In this document: positions 47,181 to 59,439 of the stretch, in pieces | Numbering within the stretch: the first letter of the stretch is position 1 | Layout: each line of letters starts with the position of its first letter | Assembly: GCA_002633005.1 (NCBI GenBank) | Contig: NMRA01000013.1 | Span: 1,784,403-1,848,402 of the forward strand | DNA from: Phoronis australis | Lineage: Eukaryota; Phoronida; Phoronidae | Direction of reading: 5' to 3' | Length of the DNA: 64,000 nt | The notes under the pieces: generated by a model | Seen by the model: only the letters and a program-made list of their open reading frames with translations | Database searches by the model: none | Told to the model about the DNA's origin: nothing | Made by a program: the position numbers and the translations under genes

Positions 47181-50100
47181 CCTCGCTTAAATATTCATAT
47201 CTCCCGTGTAATAAATTGATGAGGTCACCGCCGGAGTGACACGGGATACGTTACTGCGGCATGAAATAATAGTCGGCACAAGGTATTATCTCAGCGCGCC
47301 AGAATCTAGGGCCAACAGATCGCCAATTGTTTTCAATTGTGATCGTGCACTTCGGCGTACACCATGCGTGGAAATCCTGGGTAGAGTTCAGTAGCTGTCT
47401 CGCGGTGAGAAAAATTTAGTCAAAATCACATGCTCTCATACACGGCAATATCTCGCGTAATCTCACGAAAAAGGCTTGCTTTTTAGCGTTATTGAACTCT
47501 ACCTTGCTGTAAGCACAATTAGAGCTAATTTCCACCCGTGAGTTATTGAACGCAGTCGTCTGCAACAGAAAAAAACACAACTGATGAGAATTATCTGAAA
47601 CGTGTTTATTAATTGCTCCTCAAAGCCAACAATTCTCAGTCTATGTCTGGTAGTTTATTACAGTGAGTTTACATGTTTCTCCCTGGCTTAATTCCAGGCG
47701 CATTACAGCCCTTCTGTTGAATATTTCCCTATATTGTGGCTAGGCGTGCTTTTCAGAATTTTAAAGCGGCACTCAACCCGCGTTCCGTCGAAGAAATTAT
47801 ATTGTCACTCAGACTACTTAGGGACCTACGGCTATAAAAGTGGTCTCACCTTGTTCCTTACTCAGATGGCATGTGAATTTTGATATGGCAAAGAACTAAC
47901 GGTTGTTAATTAGTCGACATCATGCTTGGCGAATAAAATGACATGTCGTCAACTTGTAGAGTGTAGTCTCAAACAATAACAAACTGTCAGTTCTCTCCAC
48001 ATCAAGAAATCACTTCTGAATCCAGTTTGCAATGATTTTAGTGGCTTAAGTCGTATTTGCGACAGAGGACAGGTTTGTTGTCGCTTTAATTAACCCCACA
48101 TTTTTAACTGAAGAAGGCCTTGGACGGAAACACAACGCCAATTTCTGTTATTTTGACAGCATTGAGTTATGTGGAACGCATCTATTTACTGTTCTCAATA
48201 GCACTGTGTGCTTAACTTCTTAATGTGTCGGCCGAATATAATATCGCTAATGCGTCCGTAATTCCGTTATATATACCACTTACGTTTCTTCCAATGAAAC
48301 CGACAGAAATATGAAATACAATAAGACAAAATTACGAAACTTAGAAAGAACTCAGTCGTGTACTTGTTCGTTGAACGTATGGTCTGTTTCTCATTCAGTG
48401 GAGCTTTCCCAAATGGCAGGATATACTTCAAGATGATATTTATCATCTGGCATAGGCTTGCCCCTGACCAAGTCGCATGCTCCCGCGCATATATAGGACG
48501 ATCGGTCTATGATATTCTCAAATAGTACTTCGACTTTGATTTATACGGAAGTGGAGCAATTATAAAGACACCGGGCGTTGTTACGTACCACGCTCCATGA
48601 TGATTTTAGTTTTGGGCCACGGCGGTTGAACTTTGCAGTTATGAAATCCCACTTTAGTGACAGAGGCACGATTCTGATGCTTTCACTGTTGCTAAAAATC
48701 CATTCTGCTGTGGACTATTTGTAAACGAATTCTAATGTGCAGTTGAACTATCTTGGTACCACGGCTCATTGGTATGATGGTTCGGCTGAAAACGACATCA
48801 GATTCAACTGAATATCGCCTGACTGGCCGTCTTGCACCGGAAAATTTGGACCCCTGGTTCGGCACTTTCTGAACTTCGACTACAAACTAAGAAATGTGTT
48901 ATAGCGTAGGCCTACCTTTGTGGAGTGATAGTAGAGATTAGAACGGATGAGTTTCTTCGAAAAGTCGAGAATCGGTCCCGATGGGGTAACCCCCGATGGT
49001 AATCCAACTGCCCGGAACTTGGCTGGTCACTTCACCGCTGTTGACAACGCGGAGTTCGAGTGTGAGGTACGTAAAGGTCCGATTTGGCCGTCGGGGGTGC
49101 GGTGGATTCTACTCTTTGTGTTCTGACCGCGATACGTTGTTAAGTCTGAAAAGGGGAAGAATACGTGTGTCGCTTATTAGGCTTAATAGCATTATGAGGA
49201 TATTATTTCAAAACCCCTTGACCGTTGCAGTTATCAGAGAATATATTTACCCTCCGAGAGGCTAAATATTGTATTATTCTTGGATTGAGTAATTTATCCA
49301 GTGGACACCTGGCTCCGAATACAACCAGAATGTTCAAAACCAACAGATGAGGCTTGTACAAACAGTGACACAGACAATCAATTTTACCGGGTCCAGTATT
49401 AACTGGACAAGTTATTCCGTGGGTTTTCATTGATGAATTGCATAACAAAAACTTGTGAGTGTTGCTGTTGTACCGGGGTACTTTCACCGAGGTATGTGGG
49501 ACGTGCCGCTGAAGGTTGACTTTTCTTAGCAATTTTCAGGGTTGATTTGGGAATGATGAGATTGAATTTGTGTTAAGTTGCAGTTTATCTTTCATCAGTA
49601 TTTATAACCGTTTGCATGTGGAGTCAGGAGCTTAATCATCAAGTCTGTGCATTTTGTAAAGTACAAACTATAGTGAATCGAACGTAATAAACATTTGTAT
49701 TTTCTGAAAGTTGAAAAGCCTGTGGAATTTGTAGCACTTAGTTTTCGCCTTGAGTTTTTTCATAAACGTCTTATTTTTGAATGGGATTACTTGTAAAAGC
49801 AATTCATAATAACGTTTTGGAGATTCGTCTGTCAAGCACAAGGTATAATCTGGAACTGTAGGATAAATGTTATTGTTTCAATGGAGAACCAAGAGGAGCT
49901 ATCAAAATATAACTTAGATCTTTAAAGTTGCGTAAAACTAAAACGAATTGATATTTTAGAAAGTTGTCAACAGCGTTTTAAGAACTTACCGTTAACATTT
50001 ATTTCAAAATAGAATTCGAATATGTTATTAGTAGGGTTGTTTTACTGTGTCGTGTTGCACATTTTATTTTCTTTTTTTGCTAAATTTCATTAAAAGATAT

Positions 50101-50300
50101 GGCCACGTGACCCAATTAATGGTAAGTAAAACTTACAATTCTACAGGCTTTCTATTTTCAGAAATAGATACTTTTTCTGAGTCTTCTTTATTTTTATATA
50201 TGTTTGGATAAATCGATACACAGGCAGTGGGTGAGTTATCTCATTACGTGAAAAGAAGCCCGTAATAGCGGATTTGCAGCGCAAACGAACTACGCATTGC
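47181..50300. other. Region upstream of the lipoxygenase gene, no gene seen
   Basis: It is mostly AT-rich single-copy-looking DNA. Short frames (48996-49265, 49203-49532) have no domain likeness, no splice support and no codon bias that I can judge. It may include the upstream control region of the lipoxygenase gene. Confidence 0.5.
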
Positions 50301-50564
50301 GCATGTGCGAGTTACTTCATGCGCGAAGGCTCATGGGATAGCTTGTGGTCAGGCATGTCTTGAGCAGGCTGGATAGTGTGCATTTGGAGTGATTTGCAAA
50401 CTAAAAACCATGTTTCATTTTTTTGCTTTATAATACCAAGCAAGTCCTCTCTCTCGTTTGTAAACACAGCGTAGCTATGATCAGTGACCGAGTGACCGAG
50501 GGCACAACTGTCGTCATGTTCAGTATTGGGGCTATCGGCGTTGACTTCGAAATCTACTCCGGTT

Positions 50565-51715
50565 TCAGACAAGTTGAGAGTTCTTGGGTTGCTTAACTTT
50601 TCTAGCTTTCGCCGTGTATATGCTAGAGACGTTAATTTTAAGAGGAAACTCCGTCGGAATGTTGTTCTCATACGTCTTTTTTCCACCAGGAAAATGTTCG
50701 CTGCACACACGATGGCCCCTAGGCAATTACATCGCACTGGATGCCGCAGGCATTCAGGGGCGATAGTACATCCTCGCAAAAAGTTACTCATTTCATAATA
50801 CAGCAAATAAAATTAAATGAACCATACATGTAGGAACACAGAGTTATAATTAACACATACCACGACTGTGGATACAATTTAGTCAGCAAAACTTGAACAA
50901 ATCGATGGAAATCTGATGCGGTTTGCTCGAGTTTCTCTCAGTTACCGGGTGCCATTTTGAGGAAGTTAGTGAAATTACGCATGTTGAATAAAAAGTCCAA
51001 GGGACACACATCTTACAACTTAGTTCCACCCGATACCTTCTCATGCTATTTTACAAGTGTCGCGTGCTAGCGTCACGCGCTTCGCTCAGTCTCGTGCTAA
51101 CCTTTGCTTAACTCATGTGATTCAGTTGACATGCTTTGTGGTTATCGCGGCTCACGCGGTGATAAAATTAACGGCAACCAAAAAAGTGGAGTTGTAATTC
51201 TTCGCCAAAGTCAACTTAATTCTCACAACTAAGCTTCATCAAAGATATGTATAGAAGTAGAAAAGACCAATGATGAAAGTAAGCGTTTTTCTAAATGATA
51301 GTTTTAAGTGTAGAATGTATTTTTGACGAGGTGAAAACTCGAAATCGGTAACCCAAATCCGGTCACGGCCCATTTAAAATACACTGAAGTAACGAAATGA
51401 ATACAGAAAGCGAATGGGGGTATTGTAGCCCCTATATGGCCAACCGAGGGGCTACGTGTTGTCTACTAGATAGCCCTGCGTTGGTTTGAATGCGCTAAAT
51501 CTCCCCTTACTCCCAGCTCTCCTAATGTTGTTTATCCATTTTTCACGAAGTTCTTGGTTTGCAGGGAACACATAAAAACTCAGATTTTTATCTGTCTTGC
51601 TGTTTTTGAAGCAGCCAGGAACACAAGTATATCCGCCGTAAGTTTTCTTCGCGCTCATACCGCGTATTATGCTTGTTACTATGGCCGCTTTCGGAATCCT
51701 GACCACAGCACCCAC
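50565..51715 (-). pseudogene. Broken THAP-domain gene (two exon-like pieces)
   Basis: The first piece (51715-51511) encodes the front of a THAP zinc finger: YTCVPGCFKNSKTDKNLSF, then YVFP, then EKWINNIRRAG. It ends at a good donor (GTAAGG, plus 51510-51505). The second piece (50718-50565) follows an AG acceptor and supplies the end of the finger, RVCSEHFPGGKKTYENN, then IPTEFP. Together they hold the C2CH set of a THAP DNA-binding domain, found in transcription factors and P-element-type transposases. The splice phases differ by one base, and the second piece soon stops while an overlapping frame stays open for 165 codons (50806-50312). A frameshift or a missing small exon is likely. I see no transposase catalytic domain. 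It is adjacent to a foldback element that holds a related fragment. Confidence 0.7.
51300..51415 (-). repeat. Segment repeated inversely at 52772-52866
   Basis: About 100 bp containing gtgtagaatgtatttttgac, then (g/a)aggtgaaaact, and ending in tttaaaatacac, matches the reverse complement of 52772-52866. In both places it lies downstream of THAP-like coding sequence, suggesting two copies of one gene or element family. Confidence 0.75.
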
Positions 51716-52536
51716 AATGCACCATTATTAGGCTATACCCTATCAACCTATCAAATTATTTTTTTCAATGATGTAAAATATTCGTACTGTGCAGAGAATT
51801 ATCAGACTGAAACTTTGATGTAGCGATAACGGCGATCTCCCTAATGTTATATCAAAATGGATAAAAAACAAAACATATAGACCGGCAGCCCAGAGCACTT
51901 AGCATAGATGAACGAGGTACCAACATCTGACCACGGGAGCATTTAAAGCCCACCTCAGTATGTACAGAAATGGACGTCTGCCGTTGTCTGCACTCTGGGT
52001 GTGACCCCTGGGGGCCTTACAAAGAGCCCAAAAAATGAGCTAGACTAGATATTCGAGGTACCAACCAAAACTGATTTTAAACGAACAATAGTAACACACT
52101 GAACACCGAATGACCCATGATAGAAAAATTGCACTCTGGAATAGGTCCGGTAGAAACCAAAAAAGGACCCCCAAAAATGAGCTAGCACATACATTCGAGG
52201 TACCACAAAAAACCTATTCCATGTGATTCAATACATGTCACAGATCACTAAAACCCCTATGACAGACAAATTACACTTTGGATTGTGCCCGGCAGAAACC
52301 CCCAAAAATCTCAATCGCGGTATGTCATCAAAAATTTGAGCTAGACTGGATTTTCGAAGTAGGGGCCAAAACTGATTATAAACGAACAATAGTACCGCAC
52401 TGAACTCCAAATGACCCATGACAGACAAATTGCACTCTGGAATCGGTCAAGCGGAAACCAAAAAATGACCCCCCCCCCCTTCAAAAAAAATGAGCTAGCA
52501 CATACTCAATTTGAGGTGCCACACAAAACCAATAGG

Positions 52537-52867
52537 CCTTTTGCGAGTTTATAACAATAACGCGAGATTATGTGAGACTTAACTGTGACGTCACGGGAAG
52601 TGGGACAAAAGCTAGTCGTTTGGTCATTTGCCCAATACGGTAGCAGAGTGTATTCTGTTATTTTCTTCGAGTTTTTACCCGTTTAGTTCGAAAAATGTCC
52701 AAAGAGCATTGCTGTTATGGCAAATGAACTTCAGATTCGCACTACAATACGTTCTATCGCGTTCTGTACTAATTTCGTCCCGTGTATTTTAAACGGGCGG
52801 TAGGCGAAATCCGCTCACTGATAAAGTTTTCACCTTGTCAAAAATACATTCTACACCTAAAATTACC
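52537..52867 (+). mobile_element. Insertion in the left foldback arm carrying a THAP-like start
   Basis: The arm sequence ..ccacacaaaaccaat stops near 52536 and resumes at caatacatgtcac near 52867, where other units continue directly. The insert contains ATG 52695 followed by MSKEHCCYGK and a stop where a THAP-type protein would have its second cysteine region (CCYGK.TSDSHY). Its right part (52772-52866) is an inverted copy of 51300-51415. It is non-functional. Confidence 0.65.
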
Positions 52868-53334
52868 AATACATGTCACAGGTCACTAAATGCCCTATGA
52901 CAGACAAAATACACTCTGGATTGTGCCTGGAAGAAACCCTCAAAAATCTCAACCACAATATATGCTATCAAAACTTTGAGGTACAATAGAAACCCGAGGT
53001 ACCGGCTAAAACTGACTTAAAACCAATAATCCACCAGATGACCATGACGGACAACAAATTGTGCTCTGGAGGGCGTTCGCCAGAAACTCAATTACACCGT
53101 AAAAGAAGCTAGGTCATCATTCGGGGTACCACAATAAACAATTCCATGTGATTCAAATAAATGTTACTGGTTACCAAATACGCTATGACAGTTAAAACCC
53201 AGTGTGGGTTGTACTCGCCAGCTCCAGAAATCTCAACTACCGGTCAGTAATTTTGAATATATATGACATATTAGATAATGAGCATATACATGTACTTTTG
53301 CGTCTACTGAGCTCTCACACTGGACGTCAAATGG

Positions 53335-53580
53335 ATGATGGCGGAGAGTAAACATTTTGGAAAGTACCTGATAACAGTAAAACTTTGGGATACCAGGAAC
53401 TGTCTAAAACCAACCCACTTAGTGAAGTTTAAGAACGCAGATTGTGTAAAATATAAAACGCTATCAAAACTGCCAGCAAAAAGGATACGTCAGCGACAAC
53501 ACATGGCCCCTAAATTTGCGCTAGATCGAGGAACCACGAAAATTATTTCCAATGAGCCCTTTCATCTCATTGATTACTAA
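53335..53580 (+). other. Unassigned 81-codon frame in the foldback centre
   Basis: The frame opens with two ATG codons and is basic overall (KLPAKRIRQRQHM). I recognise no domain. It lies in the central part of the foldback element and may be chance or a relic of an internal gene. Confidence 0.2.
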
Positions 53581-53807
53581 ACAATACATTGAAAGAAAAG
53601 TAGCAGACGTGTTTTTAAAAACCTTTTTTAATCAAAATAAACTACATGAAATAGAGCAACACTTTCAAACAGCATAGTAACAGATAGTCAAAATCTCTGT
53701 ATCAAGCTACATACTATATGTTTAATGTCAACAGTAGTTTCCTGTTAGTTTTTAATACGTTTCAATATCAGATTCGTCACTGCTACTCCAACTTGATTCG
53801 GGCTCGC

Positions 53808-54108
53808 TTAAATTGTTTCGTCATAGCCCATTTCCATTACCTCTTGATCGGCTTGGTTTTCTTGTAAAAGACCAGCACCTTCAAAAAGGACATCAGGAAC
53901 GGCAGATCCACAAAGCCATTCGGGAGTATAGTATCCATCTTGTACCTTCCAATCGTAGGTAAGAGGATCCAAACCGTTTCCCCGGATCAGCCAAATCCAC
54001 TTGGTCTCAGAGCAAGGCAACATAATGGGCTCGTTTGAGCTTGTTCAATAGTGTCTTTCGGTAAGGAGGAAGCAATGCGCAGTCAATCTTCTTGATGTTG
54101 GACATCGG
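53808..54108 (-). pseudogene. Decayed C-terminal tail of a transposon-type protein
   Basis: On the minus strand, IDCALLPPYRKTLLNKLKRA, then HYVALL, runs into a stop. A shifted frame continues with ETKWIWLIRGNGLDPLTYDW, then KVQDGYYTPEWLCGSAVPDVLF. The pattern LPPC-x-L..K..RA.YV..W..(20)..LDPL.YGW....Y.P.W..G...P is, from memory, the usual C-terminal tail of large multi-copy THAP-bearing proteins in marine invertebrates. The frame break shows it is not functional. Confidence 0.5.
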
Positions 54109-54168
54109 AGAAAATTTTACTGACGAGGGACTAATTGTCTAAACGCTGACGAACAAAAACATAAAACC

Positions 54169-54391
54169 CATGCGCGCACCCAGCCTCTAGTTTTGGGGGG
54201 GCTCGAATTTCTGACCAAGTGAACCTTTTGCTAACAGAAAAGCTTGAGGACTAAAAAAAACGGGGTACGACCTTCAGTACTGTGAACTGTGCGTCTGCGC
54301 CTTTTTAGTGGACTTTTGTCTCGTTTCCACGGACTGTTTGTTTCTCTGAGGCGGACTTTTTTGCCCACTTCCCCAAATGGGTGCGCGCATG
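54169..54391 (+). mobile_element. CATGCGCGCACCC MITE, copy A
   Basis: Terminal inverted repeats CATGCGCGCACCCA and TGGGTGCGCGCATG are perfect. Flanks aaacc and aaatc match at 4 of 5 bases. The body shares with copies B and C the stretch gaggactaaaaaaaacggggta and the end block ggcggacttttttg(c/t)ccactt. It lies inside the centre of the foldback element. Confidence 0.88.
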
Positions 54392-55261
54392 AAATCTCAC
54401 CACCATTTACTGATTTTTGACGTGAAACTGGGCATTTTGGTTTAACACTATGAAAACATTTGAAATTATTTTCGATGCTTTTATGAACTATATTTTATCA
54501 ATTACAGTTATTACCTTGTTCATTTTTCCGGTCATCTCTATTAATTTCAGATATCGGCGCTTCATTGACATCTTTGACTCCTCCCTTCATTAAATAGGAG
54601 GCATATGTCTTCTAACTTTCTTCCGTCTGGGACATCTACGCTTATTAACTCTGAGAAGAAGCTGATAAGTGTCCCAGATGAGTCTTTCATCAGGATTTCC
54701 AGAGGCCTCACTTTCCCTTTCCTAAACAGTGCTGCTGTGACGTTACACCCTGTCATTGTATGCAATTTTCAGACAATGCTGCAGCGAGACCCCTTGTTAC
54801 CGAAACGCATCGTTGTTTATATATTTATTTAAATAGCATTGGGACTCCATCGCGTGGCTGCGCACCAAATTAGGGGTGATTTGTATTTTATCACGGAAGA
54901 CATTATGTCGACCATCGACAAATGACTCCGCGAAACTAAAACATTGCAAACACTATACACTACACTGAATTTCGATTTCATGTAAAAATTTCTTCAAAAA
55001 GTTACCACTAGGCGAGTAAACTGTCTTACATCTTGACACCCGTCTGCTTTTCGCTTGTAGTGATCATGAGAGTAAACACAGGCTTTAGTGAACGAAAGTT
55101 TTTTATAATTAGTTTTTGTTTCCCGCGGTCCCGCTTTTTGCAGTTAACTTAATAAATACACCACTTTTGTCACCAAATGGGTACTTCAATATTCGTGGTG
55201 CAATTTTTATCATCTTGTCCAGTTGTTTGGATTTCCCACCCGAGTACTTGAACTAGTAGGG

Positions 55262-56640
55262 AAAAGCTGCATGGACGATTGTACCTCCATTTTTTAAGGT
55301 CCTTTCTGGGTTTTTGGCCCACTATTTCCGAGTAAAATTTGTCTTTCACGGGTCATTGGGTGTTCAGTACAGCACGATTGTTGGTTTTAAATCAGTTTAA
55401 GCCGATACCTTGAAAATGTAACTGTCTCAAAAATGGCAAACCGTGGTTGAGATTTTTGAGGGTTTCTGCAAGGCACAATCCAGAGTGTATTTTGTCTGCC
55501 GGTCATAGGGCATTTAGTGACCTGTGACATGTATTGAATCTCATGTAATTGTTTTTTGTGATATCTCGAATGTATGTGCTAGCTCATTTTTGGGGGGTCT
55601 TTTTTGGTTTCTGCCGGACCCATTCCAGAGTGCAATTTGTCTGTCATGGGTCATTCAATGTTCAGTTGCGGTACTATTGTTCGTTTTAAATCAGTTTTGG
55701 CCGGTACCTCGAAAATCTAGTCTAGATCAAATTTTGATGGCATACCGCGGTTGAGATTTTTGGGGGTTTCTGCCGGGCACAATCCAGAGTGTATTTTGTC
55801 TGTCATAGGGATTTTAGTGATCTGTGACATGTATTGAATCATACGGAATTGGTTTTGTGTGGTACCTCGAATGTATGTGCTAGCTCATTTTTGGGGGGTC
55901 CTTTTTGATTTCTGCCGGACCCATTCCAGAGTACAATTTGTCTGTCATGGGTTATTTGGTGTTCAGTGCGGTACTATTGTTCGTTTTAAATCAGTTTTGG
56001 CCGGTACCTCGAAAATCTAGCCTAGCTCAAATTTTTGATAGCATACCGTGGTTGAGATTTTTGGTGGTTTCTGCCGGGCACAATCCAGAGTGTAATTTGT
56101 CTGTCATAGGGCATTTAGTGATCTGTGACATGTATTGAATCATACGGAATTGGTTTTGTGTGGTACCTCGAATGTATGTGCTAGCTCATTTTTGGGGGGG
56201 TCCTTTTTTGGTTTCTGCCGGACCCATTTCAGAGTGCAATTTGTCTGTCATGGGTCATTTGGTGTTCAGTGCGGTACTATTGTTCGTTTAAAATCAGTTT
56301 TGGCCGGTACCTCGAAAATCTAGTCTAGCTCAAAATCTTGACGGCATACCATGGTTGAGATTTTTGGGGGTTTCTGCCAAGCACAACCTAGAGTGTATTT
56401 TGTCTGTCATAAGGGCTTTAGCGATCTGTGACATGTATTGAATCACATGGAATAGGTTTTGTGTGGTACCTCGAATGTATGTGCTAGCTCATTTTTGGGG
56501 GGTCCTTTTTTGGTTTGTGCCGGGCCTATTCCAGAGTGCAATTTGTCTCTCATGGGTCATTCGGTGTTCAGCGCGTTACTATTGTTCGTTTTATATCAGT
56601 TTTGGTTGGTACCTCGAATATCTAGTCTAGTTCATTTTTG
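55262..56640. repeat. Right-arm tandem array, ~302-bp unit
   Basis: The marker gtgacatgtattgaatc recurs at about 55523, 55823, 56124 and 56427, a spacing of 300-303 bp. Each unit is itself two diverged ~150-bp halves. Both halves start ggtacctcgaa, pass through a t(a)gctca block and ggtttctgccgg, and end near ccagagtg.a.tttgtctgtcat. Reverse-complement copies of the same unit make up the left arm. Confidence 0.88.
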
Positions 56641-56799
56641 GGCTCTTTGTAAGGCCCCCAGGGGTCACACCCAGAGTGCAGACAACGGCAGACGTCCATT
56701 TCTGTACATACTGAGGTGGACTTTAAATGCTCCCGTGGTCAGATGTTGGTACCTCGTTCATCTATGCTAAGTGCTCTGGGATGCCGGTCTGATATACCA

Positions 56800-58950
56800 A
56801 AATTTGAAAAATGGCTCCCATCTCAGCGGTACGTCTCCATGATCTACATTAAATCGATTGCCTCCCCACGGAAATGTGGCCTTTTTGATGGTGAAAAATT
56901 CCAATGAGGATCTATTAGTGAACGATAAATTGGATGCCGTATTTTAGCGTATTAGCGCCGGTGCGCTTTTTCCAAGTGTTTTTGACCCGATGTTAATTTC
57001 AAACCGGCGCTTAATTCAAACTCGGCATTTATTCAACAAGACCAGCTTTCAGACTCGACGCTCACATACTGTTGACTATTGCTACCAAATGCATGGTATG
57101 TTTGATAAATGTTTATAGATATTATTTTGAACAGTGTTTGTTTCAATTGGCAACCATATCCAGACTTCTACGTATATTATACACGTATTTAAAACAACCC
57201 TTGCGTCTCTTATTATTTTTAAAGAGGCATGGAACGTGAAATCTCGTAAAAGAATACCTTTTAAACAGGTCGTGGCCAATCTGCTTATTGGGCATGCTAA
57301 CGTGAGAGTTATTCACTTTGAATATTGCAAGAATCTTTGGAAAAAAATCGCCAGATTCACTATTTTTGAAACATGGACGAAATAAAAACTGTTTTATCCC
57401 AATACAAAGTTCAATTCTTCGTCCCTATTAATATATATACGCACAAAGCAGTCGGACTGGCTGCTGCTTGAAGCACCGTCGCCAGATTACCTCAAAGATC
57501 ACATTTTCCGCACAAGGGAAAGACGCTATTATATGTTTATGTCTTGCCATACCAAATAAGGAGACGTGCTTTGCCGTGTGGAAGAAAAATCGACGAAGTA
57601 ATAAGCAGTTCGCAGAGCGTTTTTTTTCCAAATTTGAAACAAAAATTAGGAAAATATTTTGACATCAAGAGAAATTCAAAAGTTTTACGAAAAAATACTT
57701 GGTGAACAGCTTGATTTCTGTTTCAGTGGCAGAGAACCAGTTTGAATACTGTGATTTGGTTGATTTAGTCTGTTTTTTACGTTCTATGCCACTTTAACGC
57801 TTGCAACGCATCGTTTTTCTTTGTTTTTTTTTTTAATTTTCACGCGTTATTTTGACTTACATTTAGTTAACAGTAGGCCTTAGACTATCCAGCGAAACAG
57901 CGAATTGCAGTCAGAGTTGTTTTTCAACTAGTCGTGAATATCGCCCCGGCGCTTGTTTGAGACCCGGCGTTTATTTAACAATGGTGTTTTTAACGAGCTT
58001 TAATTACCCAACGTATATTAGAGAATACCGCGAGAGAAAGAAAGAGTAACATTTCAAGACCGGATGTACATAATCTACGCGAAGTGTGAATGCTACTTTG
58101 GAAGGTATTTAAATGAGTTGTATACCTTTTCCGTAAAGATGGTGAAGATTCCATGTGGTGGTTTACGGGTGATGTCTGGAGATTTCTTGCAGTTAAAGCC
58201 TAGTATTTCCTTTACATTTACAAATTTAGAACACAGTTTCGTCAGTCGGAAAATATAAATATCTTGTAACTTTTAGCCCTATTTTGTTTGGATTATTTTA
58301 TTTTTTTAAAAGTGGTGGGGGTTTCCGGGGAAACCTCATTACATATGGCATTACATATTACATAATTCATAATGCAAGAGTCAGCTCACACTCACTGTGG
58401 CGGCCATTTTAGGTGGTGGTGCACGACAAAAATGCAAAATTAAACTAGAAAATCAAATTGAATTCAATTAAATTCGAAAATATTTTGAGTGAGCATTATT
58501 TGGTCTTTTAAAGTGTCGACTGAATTAACTTGTGTTAAAATACATTTGATGGAGTTTTTAAGTAAAATGATGCGGAAAGAATATCTACCACCTACATGTA
58601 TTTAACTGATTTTTGACGAAATTCGAATTAGACCTGTCACGCTCATAACGCTTCGGGATTTGTTGAAGTTGGCCAACCCTAAAATTGCGAATTCGAAAAC
58701 GTCTCGTGTACACATTGCCTGTAACTTGAGTTGCAGGCTCATTCAGTAACAGTTCAAGATCTGATGAGCGTGGTGACGTTTTTGAAACACAAAGCACTTT
58801 GATTAAGAATCCAACGTGAACACTAGTCAGTTAGACAGCGGTGAAACGCGGTTTTAAAAATGTTCACACAGTTTGTCGAAAAGACGTAAAAATGTCTTCG
58901 ATTTACGACAATAACTATTGTTTTTATTTCAAAAACCACGGATCATGTTA
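56800..58950. other. Intergenic DNA with two diverged copies of a CGGCGC motif repeat
   Basis: At 57003-57045 and 57945-58000 there are direct, diverged copies of cggcgctt..tt.a(g/a)ac(c)cggc(g/a)tttatt.aacaa. They probably come from the ends of an old element, about 940 bp apart. The rest is AT-rich with no supported gene. Confidence 0.45.
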
Positions 58951-58955
58951 ATCTG

Positions 58956-59203
58956 GGGCCCGTTCCAACAAAACTTACTTAGCTAAGACAAATCTTAAGT
59001 TTTAGTAAATTTTAAGATAAAACTTAAATTTGTCTCGAGACCATTTCAAGAAAGAGATTGTAAGTTTGAATTAAGTTTTTGATAAAAGTTTTTTCTTAAT
59101 TTTTACTATTTCACCAGATGTGGAAGTTTCAAAGTATGGAAATTAAGACAAATCTTAGACTTAAGTAAAAAATGAACTTAAGTCAGTTTCTTGGAACGGG
59201 CCC
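58956..59203. mobile_element. 248-bp MITE with GGGCCCGTTCCAA ends
   Basis: Perfect 13-bp terminal inverted repeats GGGCCCGTTCCAA and TTGGAACGGGCCC enclose an AT-rich body. The body has further inverted blocks (gacaaatcttaa near both ends, cttaagt). No coding capacity and no obvious target duplication. Confidence 0.88.
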
Positions 59204-59439
59204 TTGAACTAAAGTTGAGTTTTTGTTTTCATAGCGTTACATAATACAGATGCGTAATGTGGTGACGTGTATACTGACGCCATTAGCCACATCATAGCAT
59301 TAAAAATTTTTGTGAATCTTGGATTTTTCCTCATTCAGGTTGTTGCCGTGGGAACATACGAAAAGGATACAATGGTAGTGTAGTCTTTATTGTTTGCTCC
59401 GTGGCCCAAAAGTGGCCCATGAACACATAGTGAAAATAA

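Larger units (their letters stand above)
51875..56795. mobile_element. 4.9-kb foldback element with long tandem-repeat inverted arms
   Basis: The outer ~230 bp of each end are near-identical inverted copies. The left end reads agaccggcagcccagagcac and, further in, gtgacccctgggggccttac; the right end is its complement, with ..gtgctctgggatgccggtct. The inversion continues inward for about 1.4-1.5 kb as tandem ~302-bp units. The right arm spans about 55262-56795 with four unit repeats. The left arm spans about 51875-53260 and is interrupted by an insertion (52537-52867). The ~2-kb centre (53260-55260) has only short frames, a decayed coding tail and a MITE. It resembles foldback/TU-type elements described in flies and sea urchins; no transposase is present. 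Confidence 0.88.

Noticed and set aside
48110-48140. Sequence gaagaaggccttggacggaaac as a retroelement motif
   Set aside because: A single short match without flanking coding sequence is not enough.
50312-50806. 165-codon minus-strand frame taken as a gene by itself
   Set aside because: The clearly conserved THAP end (VCSEHF) is in a different frame of the same strand, so this frame is at best the continuation after a frameshift.
55905-56770. Several 60-100-codon frames in the foldback arm
   Set aside because: They repeat with the ~302-bp unit and occur in the tandem array; they are translations of non-coding repeat.
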